From contig OX485804.1 in assembly GCA_950295325.1 (NCBI GenBank), forward strand, positions 9,112,001 to 9,176,000: a stretch of DNA of 64,000 nt, read 5' to 3'. The position numbers and the translations under genes were made by a program. Below the pieces are notes generated by a model. That model had not been told where the DNA came from, ran no database searches, and worked only from the letters and a program-made list of their open reading frames with translations. The DNA is from Polytrichum commune. Its lineage: Eukaryota; Streptophyta; Polytrichopsida; Polytrichales; Polytrichaceae. Below, piece by piece: positions 47,351 through 59,340 of the stretch (position 1 is its first letter; each line of letters begins with the position of its first letter).

Positions 47351-50300
47351 AGGATGCTTTCGTCCAGGTTAGTGGTCAACTATGTTTGTCGTTTTGCTGG
47401 AATTTTCGGTTGACTTTGCGAAGCGTAGAATTTTACCTTTTATTTATTTAACATGTGTGGTCCTGTTGTCGGCTCAATTTTTATTTTACCCGTGCTAGCT
47501 TTCAGCCCATATTAATATGAGTACCTCTTCAAATAAATTATGTTTCCATGCATGAATATATTCTAGTCGACATTTCAATTGGACGTGAAGTATCCAAGAA
47601 TAAGATCGTCAAAAATTTGGGCATTGGGTTGTGTGACTTCATGATGATGGAAACAATGAAACAATTCTAACATTCATGTACAAAAGTCTGATGCGTTTCT
47701 AAACAGTCGTTGTTGATTATCCTTCATGTAGAGATGAGCTACTGGTGCTAGATAGAAGGTCTTCACTTTGAGCATTGTATTTGTGGACTAGTTTGAGATG
47801 AGCCCATGAAGGGGACCGTGTTTGTGTTTTCTTTGGTAGTGTGGTAGAAATTGATTATGTTAAGGTGAAACTTTGAAGGAGGTCATCGGAACCCATACAT
47901 GTCCGATTGTTGTTCACATGGAACCTTTCTCCATTTTAGTCTTCAAAGTTCTCATTTGGATGTATGCACTACCACCGAGATCTCTACTAGAGGCCATTAC
48001 ACTAGGATTGGAATCTTTTAATTATTTATTTTAAATATATTTTAGGTGTGGTTAGGTAGACCTCATGATTTCAACAATGTTTATTGTGTGCACTTTTCCA
48101 AGTTGAACAATTGCACTCCGGGGTGATGTCACCACTGGCTTTGTCCCAATGCAATATATTGAATGGATGTACTAGTGAATTGCACCAATCCCACCTCCTA
48201 AAGCAATTGGTTTGCCAGTGACTTGACCATGTCATCCTTGTATTGCTACTTCAAATTCTCAATTTTAATTTACTACTCTAGACTCAATACTTAACACAAT
48301 TGGGGAGACTTGTCACACGTGCATTTTAATAAACATATCTAAATGAAGGAAGGTCTCAGTTTTTCCCACTTTTTTTACGTGGATTTTGATCTCTCCAAGG
48401 CGTGCCACCAAAGCTAGGATGTTGAAACAAATCAAAAGCAAGGCCTTAATCTAAGATCTTGAATGCTAGCTTTGCCAAAGCTATTAGGCTTTCATCATTG
48501 CATGGTTGTTGCATGTAGAAAAATTTTGGAGACAAATTTAATATACAATGCACAACATGGTGGACATGGTGATAGTGGCAAGGTTGTCGCCCTATTGTTC
48601 TCCACTGGTTTAAGAATGATGAATGGAAACAACAAGATGGCAAGCATGGAGGTTGGATTGGACCATTTTTTTTGGGGGGGGGGGCTATTTTTTTAATGCT
48701 TCACAAATGGCACATTTATAAGAAATATTATCCTATACCATTATCTACCTATATATAGGTGGTCTAGTGCTTATTGTTATTTTTTCATTAGGCACCTATA
48801 TGTGTAGGTCTCCTAGTCCATTGCATTCTATTACTAAAAGCTCGCAATTGGGGAGAGGAAAGAAGCTAGGACATACGCACATGGGGAAGATAAGGGGGGG
48901 GGGAGGGGAGATGTATGTAAAGTCATTGAAGGGTTTAGGCCTTTCATTGTTGTAGTAGAGGGGATATGAACCTACTTCTACATCCATTGTGAACTTGCAT
49001 CTATAAGGATTAAATATAACCAATCCACATTAGATGGGATCCATTCAAAATGGTAGTGCACATGGTTTAACACCCAAAACTAATTGATGGTAAATTAAGG
49101 TTGCCAATGCTTTTTATGCACAACTTGGTATCTTGCATAACTCCTCTTTACACAAATAACTCCTTTCCTTTTTGAAGAATGATGACTCACTAGTCTCCCT
49201 GCCCTCATTACACTAGTGGGAAACTTAAAGCCGAGTGTGTTAGATATTTAAACACTTGTCTAGAAGTCCGTTAAACCTGACACGAAACTAAACTTTTCAG
49301 GTAAGATGTGTACATGTCAAAGTCATGTCCCAGCTCTATCTCTCACGGAGCTAATATAATTAGGATTTGATCTCAAATCCCCAATCCATTTATGTATGCA
49401 TGTGTTATAAGTATAGGTTAAGGAATTGGCCAATCAATGTCTAGGATATTGTTGGGTTGCTTTGACAAGATCCTAGTGTATCCAAGACTCATCGGTTACA
49501 TGTTGACATCTATTGGGATTTCTTTACTAAAATGAGGAATATTGTATAAATTCCTTTAAATGGCAAAGTAATTTTATTGAAGCCCTGAATTGGAACCAAC
49601 TTATTGACATACATAACGTTATGTGTTTGAATAGTTGTTAGTTTCAGTGCAGCAACTTTAATTATGTATTGCTACCATCATTTAAGTTATGTATTATATT
49701 TTGTACCACTACTGTTTTTTACGTTTGTATTGTATTCTGCAGCACTAACGTCAAATTTTTGTACTATATTTTTTACCGTTTATTTGGTATATTGTAATTT
49801 ATGTAACTACCATTATTTATTTGGTGTATTGTATTTTGTGCTAATACCGAATATTTTGTTTTGCATGTTGGTACATTTTAGGAGCGCAATGTTTATTTGA
49901 GAATACTCTATCATTATAATAATATGAGGATACATGTGGACAAAATTTATTATAGAATTTTTCGCAGCTTGATTTCAAGTAGACTTGTTGGACACTTGCC
50001 ATTGTTTTATAGTTACAAGAATCTTGCATATCATTGTTTTTTTGGCAGAATTAATATTAGTTACTCATCCTACCATTCCTTTCCTCATGTATCACCTCAA
50101 TATCCAAATACTATTCTCTTGGATCTCTCATATTTGTCTCTATTTATGAGAACACCTCTCGATCGCCACTTGACTCCTCTTGCCCAAGATTGTGTTTCAT
50201 TTCCCCGAGCCTCTTTTTTTAGCACAACACACCATCCAAGCATACCCTTTTCTTCCACGAAGAAAACCTGCACATGTTAAGTAAGGATATTCAATAAGAT

Positions 50301-51037
50301 TAAAAAGACAAACCTTTTATGATTACTTTTCCAATCAACCCACTAGTACCCAAAAGGATGCGAAACACACACTTCTTGTGATGTAGTTATTAGATCCATA
50401 TTGAAGCCGTACAACTCATGTCATGATTTTGGAGCTCATATGATATTCTTATTCATTATCAAAATGAGGTTTCTCATGCTCGTTAACTTCTTATATGGAT
50501 CACACTAAGCTTGATTTCGAAGCCTAGGATGTTCATCATATTTTGGCCCAATCTCTTCTAAACACATATCTATATTTTACCCGGATGAGAAGCCATGGCA
50601 AACTTATGTGCCACTCCAATATATTCCACCTGATACGAAAAAAAATCATTGTTATTCCAAGTGTTGTGAGCCTTTGTTGGTTTGAAATTTTTAGCTAGTC
50701 AACCCTTACTGTAATACATTGGAAAACATGAAGAATAAATTAGGTGTCTACATGCGAAGCTGAGGCAACAAGCAAATATGGAATCATTGTGTTGGTGGTT
50801 GGACAACCATGTTGGCCAACCAGAAACAGTGTACATCTTGTTGCAACATAGGTCGCAGATCATTGTCTTTAACCACCCATGACACAACCATTAACACAAT
50901 GTTCAAGCCTCAAGGTTCCGTATGTTATCACTACAATATTTTTAGTATGCCAATTCCTTGATAATTGCACAATTGGACCAATATCTAAAGATTCCACACC
51001 ATCTCCTTGAACATCAAACTCTGCTATTCTAGAGTCC
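47351..51037. other. AT-rich spacer
   Basis: No recognisable gene. It contains a homopolymer patch at about 48668-48682 (T-run then 12 G), a copy of the dispersed repeat family (50415-50610), and T-rich stretches around 49670-49870 whose open frame is low complexity. Nothing else can be supported. Confidence 0.4.
50415..50610 (+). repeat. Dispersed repeat family, copy 2
   Basis: Direct orientation relative to 61594-61850. It shares GGAGCTCATATGA, TTCTTATTCATTATCA, ATGCTCGTT and CCCAATCTCTTCTAAACAC. It appears truncated after about 50610. Confidence 0.6.
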
Positions 51038-51040
51038 AAT

Positions 51041-51372
51041 CACTAGTAGAAAACATGGTAAAAAAGAACTGCATTGGTTTTCCCATTGCAGTTCTTTTGA
51101 CCACCCTGATCTGCAGTCACTAAACAACTGCGGCTTTTTTTTTGGTTTTACGATTGTAATTTTGAAATTTTGGGGGCTTATAATATACTGCTGGATAGGT
51201 CTTGAAAATACCTTTCCAACGGTGTATTACATGCCCCCACAATTTCAAAATTGCAGTCATACAACCAAAAAAAACAAATGTGCAGTCATCTGGTGACTGC
51301 AGATCAGGGTGGTCAAAAGAACCGCAATGGGAAAACCACTGCGGTTCTTTTTTACCATGTTTTCTACTAGTG
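51041..51372. mobile_element. CACTA-type MITE with long inverted arms
   Basis: The 332-bp element starts CACTAGTAGAAAACATGG and ends with its exact reverse complement. The arms match for about 80 bp with few changes (AAAGAACTGCA against AAAGAACCGCA). AAT is repeated directly outside both ends (51038-51040 and 51373-51375), the 3-bp duplication expected for CACTA elements. The centre contains the hairpin core seen at 28190-28239. It is non-coding and can fold almost end to end. Confidence 0.9.
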
Positions 51373-52042
51373 AATGAAACATGTTGCACCATCATTTTTT
51401 CTAAATCAACTTTATAGTGTGATCCAAATGATGTCATGTTTATGAATGAACACGTCTTCTTTGATAATGTTAATGACAACGCCTTAAGTTCTCCCCCTCC
51501 GTTTTCGGTTGTGTCAACCAATAAAGTACACCTCAAACACAACCACATGGAGAAATGTAGAACGAAAGGCCCTAATGAAGCCTCCTTGTCAAACTCCTTG
51601 TCCAGTCAATTGTTATGAAAATATTTATTTAATTATAAGACATCAATTAATTGGGCATCATTATTATTTTTTATACAAAAGATAGAATTTCTCACCGTCG
51701 CATGTTTCCCATGCACCTATGGTGTAAAATGACATAATCATACACCTTAGGGGGGGTAGTCATTGGTTGGAGTAGCAATATACGTGTGAACAAATGATAG
51801 GGTATTTTTAAAACATGGGGGCAAAAATTTATAAATGAACTTAAGAGTAATATAGGGTATCAAAAATGGCACCAGACATCTTTAAAGTACTATAGGGTAT
51901 GGAATAATAGGTAATTTGGAATTATAAGTAATGCAAGTCATTTTTCTATTAACCCAAAGTAGAGATTTGCATAATGATAGCATGTGAAAAAAAAAAAAAA
52001 TTGAAAGTAATACCCCCCCTATAAAATAGTGGTTGTTCGCAC

Positions 52043-52920
52043 CTATATCCTTAACTTTTTTACACACTGCCCCCCCCCCTCGTCATACACTCTCTCCAAC
52101 TCCACTTCAGAAACTATGAATACGTTTCCACGTCCTTCCACAACCGACGCCCTCATAGACTTATTTTCGTCGGACTCTTGTATATAACAATGCGTACATT
52201 CAAGCAAGTTCAAGTACTTTGTGCAAAATCCAAGTGTTTCATTTGCCACATATTTATTGGCTATTGATGCCTCCGGATACGCTTGTGTTTCTAACCCAAA
52301 AAAATTAAGTTCATATGTACCTTTCACAATGATACATTGATATATCACCTATCAAACTACATAATTATGGTTCATCAACTGAGTAAATTAACATGTGTTC
52401 TATAATATCGAAGAACGATGGAAGAAAATACACCTCTAAATAACATAATGTCTCGACCATATATGATCTCGGTGTAACGATCTAATCTTAGTCTATTACC
52501 ATTGCACAAATACAGATCAAGTTTTCATCCAATCTCATCAAAATTGTTAGTTTAATATGATATAACAATATCCTACAAACAACATGTATTATTTGTTTAA
52601 TTAGACAATGGTAGTCATGTGTTTTTAAACCCATGAACTTGGATTTTCTAAGATGTTTTCTCTATGAACTTTCATACCCGGTAAATCTACGAATGCCACT
52701 GACCCCATCAAGAAATACCTTCTTCTCGTCTCCTATGAAAACATAGGGAGCATTTGGTTTGGAAAATATTTGTCGGTTTGATTTTTCTCATAACCATAGT
52801 TCGCGGCTGACCCTCATGCATTCCATGTCCTTCCAATATTCAAGGTGCCATTTTCTCTAAGCATGAATTTCACATTGATTCCGCATTGTTTTTTCAATGT
52901 GCATGACGTCCAGAGAGAGA
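52043..52920 (-). pseudogene. CACTA (En/Spm) transposase fragment
   Basis: On the minus strand from about 52915 the sequence reads LDVMHIEKTM, then stops and frame changes, then PYVFIGDEKKVFLDGV near 52745. Later TQAYPEASIANKYVANET and LGFCTKYLNLLE lie in the frame 52348-52043. 'DVMHIEKN' is a hallmark of the TNP2-type transposase, and 'PE.SIA..Y...E...FC..YL' matches the end of the associated DUF4218 region. It is heavily decayed and lacks the catalytic N-terminal half. Confidence 0.7.
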
Positions 52921-52981
52921 AGAAACGCTGGTCCTTATGGGATCAGCGTGATTGAAATGCCCGTTTGACCCACCCTTGGTA

Positions 52982-53000
52982 TTATGCCCACTGGGCATAA
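52982..53000. repeat. Small perfect palindrome
   Basis: TTATGCCCA, one base, TGGGCATAA. It lies at the boundary between the CACTA relic and the presumed 3' end of the LINE; its function is unknown. Confidence 0.85.
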
Positions 53001-53578
53001 TAATAGTGGTGCATGACTATTATATAACCCCTCTCGGGGTGGGCACTATAGTAACCAGGGTAACCAAAGTAACCATGGAAACTTAGTGATCGGATGGTTT
53101 TTGTATTGGTGATGTTAATGTGGTTGTGATGTTTATAAGGGTATGTGTTTTGTGTTTCTTCGTGTGGTGGTCTCTGAGTAGGCTACTTAGTGGTTCTTTA
53201 AATGTAGGGGTTATTAGCACCGGTTTAGTGGTCCGGGTTCAATTCTTGATGGCCTCTTACGAGCATTGTATTGTGATGTAAGTGACTTGGCGTATACAAT
53301 GTGAGTTTACTTGGTGGAACATATGCCCATTAGCCCTTGCCGTGGGTTGTAATAATTCTTTGGCTCTTGTTGGCACTTTATTATTTTCTTTTAATCTTGA
53401 TTATTTATTTTTTGGTGGGTATTTGGGGTTGTTATGTAGGTTGTGTGTCTGTTGGTAGTGGTTCGTTGTTTTCTATTCTCCTTTTGTGTAGGATTATGGA
53501 CATGGCATGTTGTATGGCAATGACGTTGATTTCCTCAAATGTGTGTTTGATGCTTATTTTGGGGATTTTAAATATTAT

Positions 53579-54164
53579 CTAAATATTTTGCATAGAAGGG
53601 GTGTGTGTGGCTGCCCTAGCACCAGCCGTGATGATTATTAGTGGGTCTACCTTCCATCCTCTATTGATAATATTGTCTATTAGTGGTTTATATTTTTTGG
53701 TTTTTTGATTTATAGTATCATCTGGTATTCTATCATTACAATATGTGAATTCCATGAATTGTATTGTTAGGTTCTCATTCGGTTCTGTTGGTGGTGGGGA
53801 TTGGTATGGTAGTCCTTTCACACATAAGATGTCCAATTTGAATATGGCATTGCAATGACATCTTTGTTGACCACACGTGCAAAGTAAGAGCCATGGGGGG
53901 ACTGTGTTTTCTCGTGGGTTATTATTGAATGTGCCTGCATTCATGAGAATATAACATCTTGACTTTTTTGATGCCACTATAAGTTTTTTTTAATTCCCAT
54001 ACTGCCTTATTATGCCTTTTGGTTCGGAGGACATGTATGTGGTGTTGTTTGCACTTTAGAAGTACGTGTAGCCATGTGTCAGGGTCTAGAGAGTTACATA
54101 TGGGGCATGTGATTGACGAAAAGGCTTCCCTACCGAAGAACAGTTGTTTCTTGGCGTTCCCCAT
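53579..54164 (-). pseudogene. LINE C-terminal Cys/His region, frameshifted
   Basis: 54164-53922 reads FSSITCPICNSLDPDTWLHV, LLKCKQHHIHVLRTKRHN, with a C..C...H....C-type cluster as found after reverse transcriptase or RNase H in many LINEs. A different frame from about 53977 continues TFNNNPRENTVPPWLLLCTC then GQQRCHCNAIFKLDILCVKG. The frames change near 53940. The trailing region is not a domain I recognise. Confidence 0.6.
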
Positions 54165-54365
54165 ATATTGGTCATGTCTAAGTTTTAGAAGGCATGTTTT
54201 TTGAGAGTCCGATATGTTTTTGTTTGTCCAAAATTTATTTGATAATTCATTATCTATTTTCTCATTCTCTATTCACTTATCTATGTTGGGATATAGTATG
54301 GGGATTAATTCTAGATTTATATTCTTATCATGTTTCGTAAGATGTTTTTCAAGGAATCTAATAGG

Positions 54366-55916
54366 TCATTTGTCCAAGGTTGTTTCCATTGACAGCCAAT
54401 CGTCTCTTTGGTAGTAGTATGAAGTTGAGTGGGCAAATTCATGTGATTGTGAGGCGTTGAGGTGTTCTTTAGACGTGCCTTCTTTAGCAAGTGTGTCAGC
54501 TTCCTCGTTCCCCATGATGTTTGCATGTGCTCTTACTTTATATAGTGTTGTGGGTTGGGTTCTTTGTATAAGGAAGTTAATTATTTCTTCTAAAATGGTT
54601 TTATCTGGGTGGTTGTTATGTAGTGTGGGGTGTTTTATTTGATTTCGTATCACATATAGGCCATTGAGGCAGTCGGTGAAGATATGTGCGGGTTCATTTG
54701 GGAAGTCTATATTTATTATTGTAAGGGCGTGGTGTATGGCCATTAATTCTGCTCTGAAAATGTTTTGTAGGCTTGGTAGTCGTATTGCAAGTTTGATATT
54801 CTTTTCTTGGTGATATATGTCGTACCCAGCTTCTTCCCGTAGCCAAGTATCTCTCATTTGTTTTGGAGGGTTGAAGGATCCATCCGTGCAGAAGCAGTAT
54901 TGGGGAAAGAACTTGAGGGGTGTTTTGTTCTCGTATTTTGGGATTGGTGGGATTGTGTTATGATTGTGTGTGTTTGGACTTGAGTAAGTGAGGGCATTCC
55001 ATGTTTTTCTTTTGTTAACTTCTATATTTTGCGGGCTAGGAGGAGCAATTTGTGTGATTGTACGGTTCATGTTTAGGTTATCACATATATTTTTGATTGT
55101 GTCCATTTGTTCTATGGTACCGATGTTGTTATTTTGGTGGTGTATGCAAAGGATTCTAATAGCAAGTGGTTCTATACGTGGCTCGTTGAGTTCTGGAGGT
55201 TTAGTTGGTTCCTCGTATTTAGTGGTATCTGTCGGTATATGGGTGATTACATGTGTGTATGGGAAGGGGCCTATATATGGGGTGAGATTTTGATACCATA
55301 TTGTATCTGTGATGGTGAGTATTGTGATGGAGTTTGGGTCGTGTTTAGCTACTAACCTAGCCCAATGAATGGTTGTTTGGACTTTGTTTTCATTGTGGGG
55401 GTGAGGATAACCTATTCCTTGCCATTTGTGTGAAAACGCAGTACCAAGAAATCCGAAAATTTGATCTTTGGGAAATGGCGAACATAATTTTGTTAGTTGA
55501 GTGAAGCATGTAATTGGTGAGGAGAAGTAGGAATGGGTAATATTAAAGGATGTTGTGATGTAGTCTAATAGTACTTTGGGTAGGGCGTGGTGTGAGTTTT
55601 TGAGTGAGTCATTTTTTGGGATTCTATGTTCATATCTTTGATATAGCCAAGTTATTTCTATTTTGAATGTTTGGGTGGGGGGTATTAGGTCATGTGGTTG
55701 GTGTAGCATTTGGTTGTATTGGGTCCAAAGCCATGCAAGTCTATTATAAGGAATGGTTATAAGATGTTTGCTTGTTTCGTCATATATGTGGGCGATGTCA
55801 TCTTGTACTTGAATTTTGTTTGTGTTAGTATTGATATCTTTTTCAGGGTTGCATTCGTGTGTTGAAATTTTTATGAGGGGGATGTTTAGGGGCAAGGATA
55901 TGTGCCTTGGGTCTTT
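54366..55916 (-). pseudogene. LINE RNase H segment
   Basis: An open stretch of about 509 codons. It has the RNase H residues in order: FCTDGSF (Asp), NIFRAELMAIHHAL (Glu), HIFTDCLNGL (Asp), RAHANIMGNEEADTLAKEG (His and Asp). The catalytic set is intact. The N-terminal part (NPEKDINTNTNKIQVQDDIA and so on) is the linker between reverse transcriptase and RNase H, and continues across the inserted transposon to 57430-57617. Confidence 0.8.
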
Positions 55917-55924
55917 GTTTTGGG

Positions 55925-57422
55925 CACGGGGAGGTCACTTAGTGCATTTTAAAAACGACGTGCGGCATAATATAGGGAGGATTAAAATCATTTGACATAA
56001 AAATTATAAAAGAATTCCAAATAATGAAGGGTCCATTAAAAGTACATAAGCCCATTACAAGTAAAATAGATAGGTATAAAATATGGGCCATTCCTTTTTA
56101 GTAAAAATAATATAGGGGCTGAAAATAAGGATCTTAGGATGTATGTTTAGTAGAATCAATTTCGTATGCATGCCTCACGAGGGATGGATGAAAAATTATT
56201 CATCATTCACCCAAAAATGGATGAAATTGGAAGCCTCAGTACAGAGAACCGGAAATTTTTTGCCAACCGTAGAAGTTGATGGGCATTCCATTTACAAATC
56301 AACGTTTGTCTCGCAACTCAATGGTAATGTTTCTCTATCCAAAGATAGATTAGCAAGAATTAAACATAGTATTCATTTCAACAACCATGATAATTGTCTC
56401 CAAGCAAGATCTTCATGTGGATCAAGTTTGTTATCTATAGGATCTGATTGTGGGGTGCATTTTGTCCAACGGAGCACAACAATGCTATTGTCAACTGTAA
56501 AATCCGTTGCCAAATAAAAAAGGGGACGTTCAATGATTGATGTTAAAGCTGGAAATGCTACTAACATATTGAACGGAGTAGATTCCAGTTCATGGTGGGT
56601 GGGTAGGGTGCAGGCTATGCGGCGGCGCAATGGAAAACAATTTGGAGTACTTAGGCAAGCGGTTGACCTCCTTGCTCGAACGGAGGAATCAGGGAGGAGA
56701 AATCCTAATAATCCCCACATCGAAGTAATGTTGCAATATTATAGAAAATATCCAGGCCGTAACAAATTTAAGTATGATCACACGGATAGCAAATGGATTG
56801 ATGTAGATTGCATTATATCTACGGTAAACATGAGCTACAATTCTACAAATGAGGTGTACACTCTTGATAGGAATGATTCAGAGCAACTGTCCAAGTTTGT
56901 GACAACGAACTATATAAGATTCATGACCAAGCTTAAAGTGTTTCACACTATATGGTTTTGGTCTTTACTATCATGTAAAGTGATTTTGAATAAAGGATTT
57001 TTATGGAGCGGGTGTTGTGTTTGTGAACACACACACAATCTTGTTGTGTTTGTAAACACACACTCAATCACATTGTGTTCCATCCTAAGTCTTCTTTTTG
57101 TATTTTCACTTTAAGTTTTTGTACTTGGTTTTTGCAATGGTACGTAATTTTTATATTTTTTTGTTGCCATGATTTTCCCATCACTTTTGCATTGCATACA
57201 TTCTTAAATTCAGTTTTTTTAATTAAAAGGAATATAGACTACAACAAATTTCAATGACATGGGCATTATAAGTAATGGTAGGGTACAAAAAAATAGGCCA
57301 TTTTAGAATATTATGTAATTATAGGGAGCTTTTAATTCGTGCCTTGGAGGTAAATAGCCCCTAAACAAATACCCCTCCGCCGCACGTGGTACACAAAAAT
57401 CCTACTGAGTGACCTCCCCGTG
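55925..57422. mobile_element. 1,498-bp DNA transposon inserted in the LINE, 8-bp target duplication
   Basis: The left end CACGGGGAGGTCACTTAGT is mirrored at the right end by ACTGAGTGACCTCCCCGTG. Inside, ACGTGCGGC and its reverse complement GCCGCACGT give a second match about 35 bp in. GTTTTGGG flanks both sides (55917-55924 and 57423-57430). An 8-bp duplication suggests hAT or P-type, but the terminus is not a standard hAT CAGG end. It contains one long frame (56143-57114) and near-exact internal repeats (ACACACACAATCTTGTTGTG and ACACACTCAATCACATTGTG around 57032-57080). Confidence 0.85.
56143..57114 (+). pseudogene. Unknown protein carried by the 1.5-kb transposon, one stop
   Basis: A single frame of about 323 codons interrupted only by TAA at 56515-56517. 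The first part reads WMKLEASVQRTGNFLPTVEV, HSIYKSTFVSQLNGN; the second reads SSSWWVGRVQAMRRRNGKQF, GVLRQAVDLLARTEESGRRN, PHIEVMLQYYRKYPGRNKF, KYDHTDSKWIDVDCIIST. The composition is that of a real protein, unlike its AT-rich surroundings. I see no DDE, zinc finger or known transposase motif. It may be a captured host gene, an uncharacterised transposon protein, or a remnant. Confidence 0.6.
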
Positions 57423-57430
57423 GTTTTGGG

Positions 57431-59340
57431 TAGAAAAATCATTTTCTCGTATGATATTTTCATATAGTGTATGTTGTTTCTTGGTAAAGTATGCAAGTAT
57501 TATATTTGTATTATGTTGTATGACTCTTGGGATGTTATAGGGGAACAATTCTCTTTGTGGGAGTTTTTTGTTATAAGTTGTGCCATCGGGTAGTATCCAT
57601 TGGCATAGGTATGTCAACTATTTTTTTATAATTTTATGTTTGTCTTTGATTGGTATCGTATAATGGTCTATTATTGAGTGTATAGGATATTTTATTGGGT
57701 TGTTTATTATGTGTGTTGGTGTGGGCGGGTGTATTAGATGTGTTAGGGTTGGTGGTTGTGTGTGGGTTTCATTATTTAGAGGTTTTATATTATGTCTTGT
57801 TATAATGTATTATTTTTTTAAGTGTGTGTGATGGGTAATGATTTTGACATGGCTCTTGACAGTTTTCATTGCATCCTGGGTGGCAAAATAATTGTTTTGT
57901 TATTCTTAGTGCTTGTTTTTATCATGCGTGTTGGTTTTCTGTAGAAGTTTATATATTCAGTATAGGACATCAAGTGTGTGCCATTCCTTAAAGTGAGTTG
58001 TTTTATGTCATATATGTTTTCTAAGAGTAGTTTGTGTATGTGTTTTAGGTTTTGAATAGAGATTTTTTGGGGTGGTGGTGTTGTGGGTAGTTTATGCCAT
58101 TCTTTTTCAAGTGGTGTTGCTTCCAAAGGGAATTTTTTTATTTGACTTCTAAGATGGGCGCCACCTGCTGCTTTTATAAGATATATTGTTCTAGTGGTGG
58201 GTGATCGGTTACAATCGTGGTGTTTGATTCTAGGTATGTTTTTTGCACCTCCATGTTTAGCAAGTATATAGTGTGTAAGACCCTTGTAGATTATTCCAAG
58301 TTTGCCTTTATCATTTAGTGCATTTATGAGTTGTTCCCCAATACATCTAAGGTAGGCATTTTTTAGTGAAAATGCTTCTATCCCAAACAACTCTTGAGGT
58401 AGTCGAGTGACCATGTTTGGTGTGCAGTTGGGGAGTCCACATATTTTCTTTTGAATTGCTATAATTTTTTTTTAATCTAGTTTAATGATTCCGGACAGTG
58501 AGTATGAAACTACATAGAAGCTATATGTTATTCGTGCTCTAATTATTGTATCTACCATACTAATTTTTTGTTTGATTGTGGCTGGACAGTTTGCTAATTG
58601 ACTACATTGGTTGATTACCTTAGTGGTAGTGGTATGTATTTGTATTTTCCATTTGAGGGAGGGAACGAGTTGGATACCTAGGTATACGTATGGTTCGTTT
58701 TGGTGTAGTATTGGGATGATTTGGTTTCTATATGTAACATTGGCGGTTTGTAATTCTCTTTTGAATGTTATTTGGTTCATTTTGGATTTATTAGGGCACC
58801 CTATGACTGCACATTTTGATATTCTAAGGTCCATACCTACCCATTCACAATATTTATTTATTTTGTTTAGTTGTGATTGTATTGATGTGAGTTTGTTGGT
58901 GATGATGGCTAGATCGTTTGCGTATGCTACAGAGCTCACTGTGGATTTAGACGTGCCGAAGGTGTATCCATAGTTTCCTTTTTGAAGCCAGCTTAATAGT
59001 GGTTCTAGGAATATGATAGCTAATAAACGTGCATGGTCAATTGATCCAAATGCGTTTTTGAAGTCAATATAAAGGAGATAGATGTCTTGGTTGGTGAATT
59101 GGGCGTTTTCTAATGTTGCTATTAGTGTTTGTATTTGTCTTGAAGTGCACATTTTTGCTCTAAATCCTTCTTGGCTATCTTCTAGTATTTGGTATTTTTC
59201 TCCATATGATGAGAGTATTGATGTTAGAGTGCTAGTGAAAAATTTGTATAGAGTATTTGCAAATGCTATAGGTCTGTGGTTGGATAGTAAGGATGGATCG
59301 TCTTTTTTATAGAATAGTATTGTAAGGTTGGTTTTCTATG
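57431..59340 (-). pseudogene. LINE reverse transcriptase, internally deleted
   Basis: From about 59330 down the frame reads TILFYKKDDPSLLSNHRPIA, FANTLYKFF, EDSQEGFRAKMCTSRQIQTL and IYLLYIDFKNAFGSIDHARL (motif A). It then passes directly to IIFLEPLLSWLQKG. Normal enzymes have motif B (a QG.P.SP.LF-like block) between these points, so roughly 60 codons are missing. The YADD box reads AYANDLAI: the first catalytic Asp is Asn. The thumb region (58414-57866) includes IYLIKAAGGAHLRSQIKKFP. A gap with stops lies at about 57620-57865, before the segment 57617-57431 that leads into the insertion. This copy is inactive. Confidence 0.8.

Larger units (their letters stand above)
53040..59340 (-). mobile_element. 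5'-truncated LINE with RNase H, interrupted by a DNA transposon
   Basis: On the minus strand, from 59340 down: reverse transcriptase, a linker, RNase H, a Cys/His cluster, and a trailing region of unknown role. Sequence before the reverse transcriptase palm (endonuclease, ORF1) is missing, as is usual for LINE 5' truncation. A 1,498-bp DNA transposon sits at 55925-57422; removing it with one copy of its target duplication rejoins an open frame. The 3' limit is uncertain (no clear poly-A or target duplication). The RNase H places it outside the simplest L1 layout, nearer the I/LOA-like or Dualen-like types. The clade is not determined. Confidence 0.75.

Noticed and set aside
49664-50280. Two plus-strand frames of 78 and 127 codons rich in Tyr, Phe and Leu
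   Set aside because: They lie in T-rich, low-complexity DNA; composition explains the lack of stops.
53200-53260. TTTAGTGGTCCGGGTTCAAT, resembling a tRNA-derived SINE promoter
   Set aside because: The A and B boxes are not properly spaced and no SINE body or target duplication is visible; more likely LINE 3' sequence.
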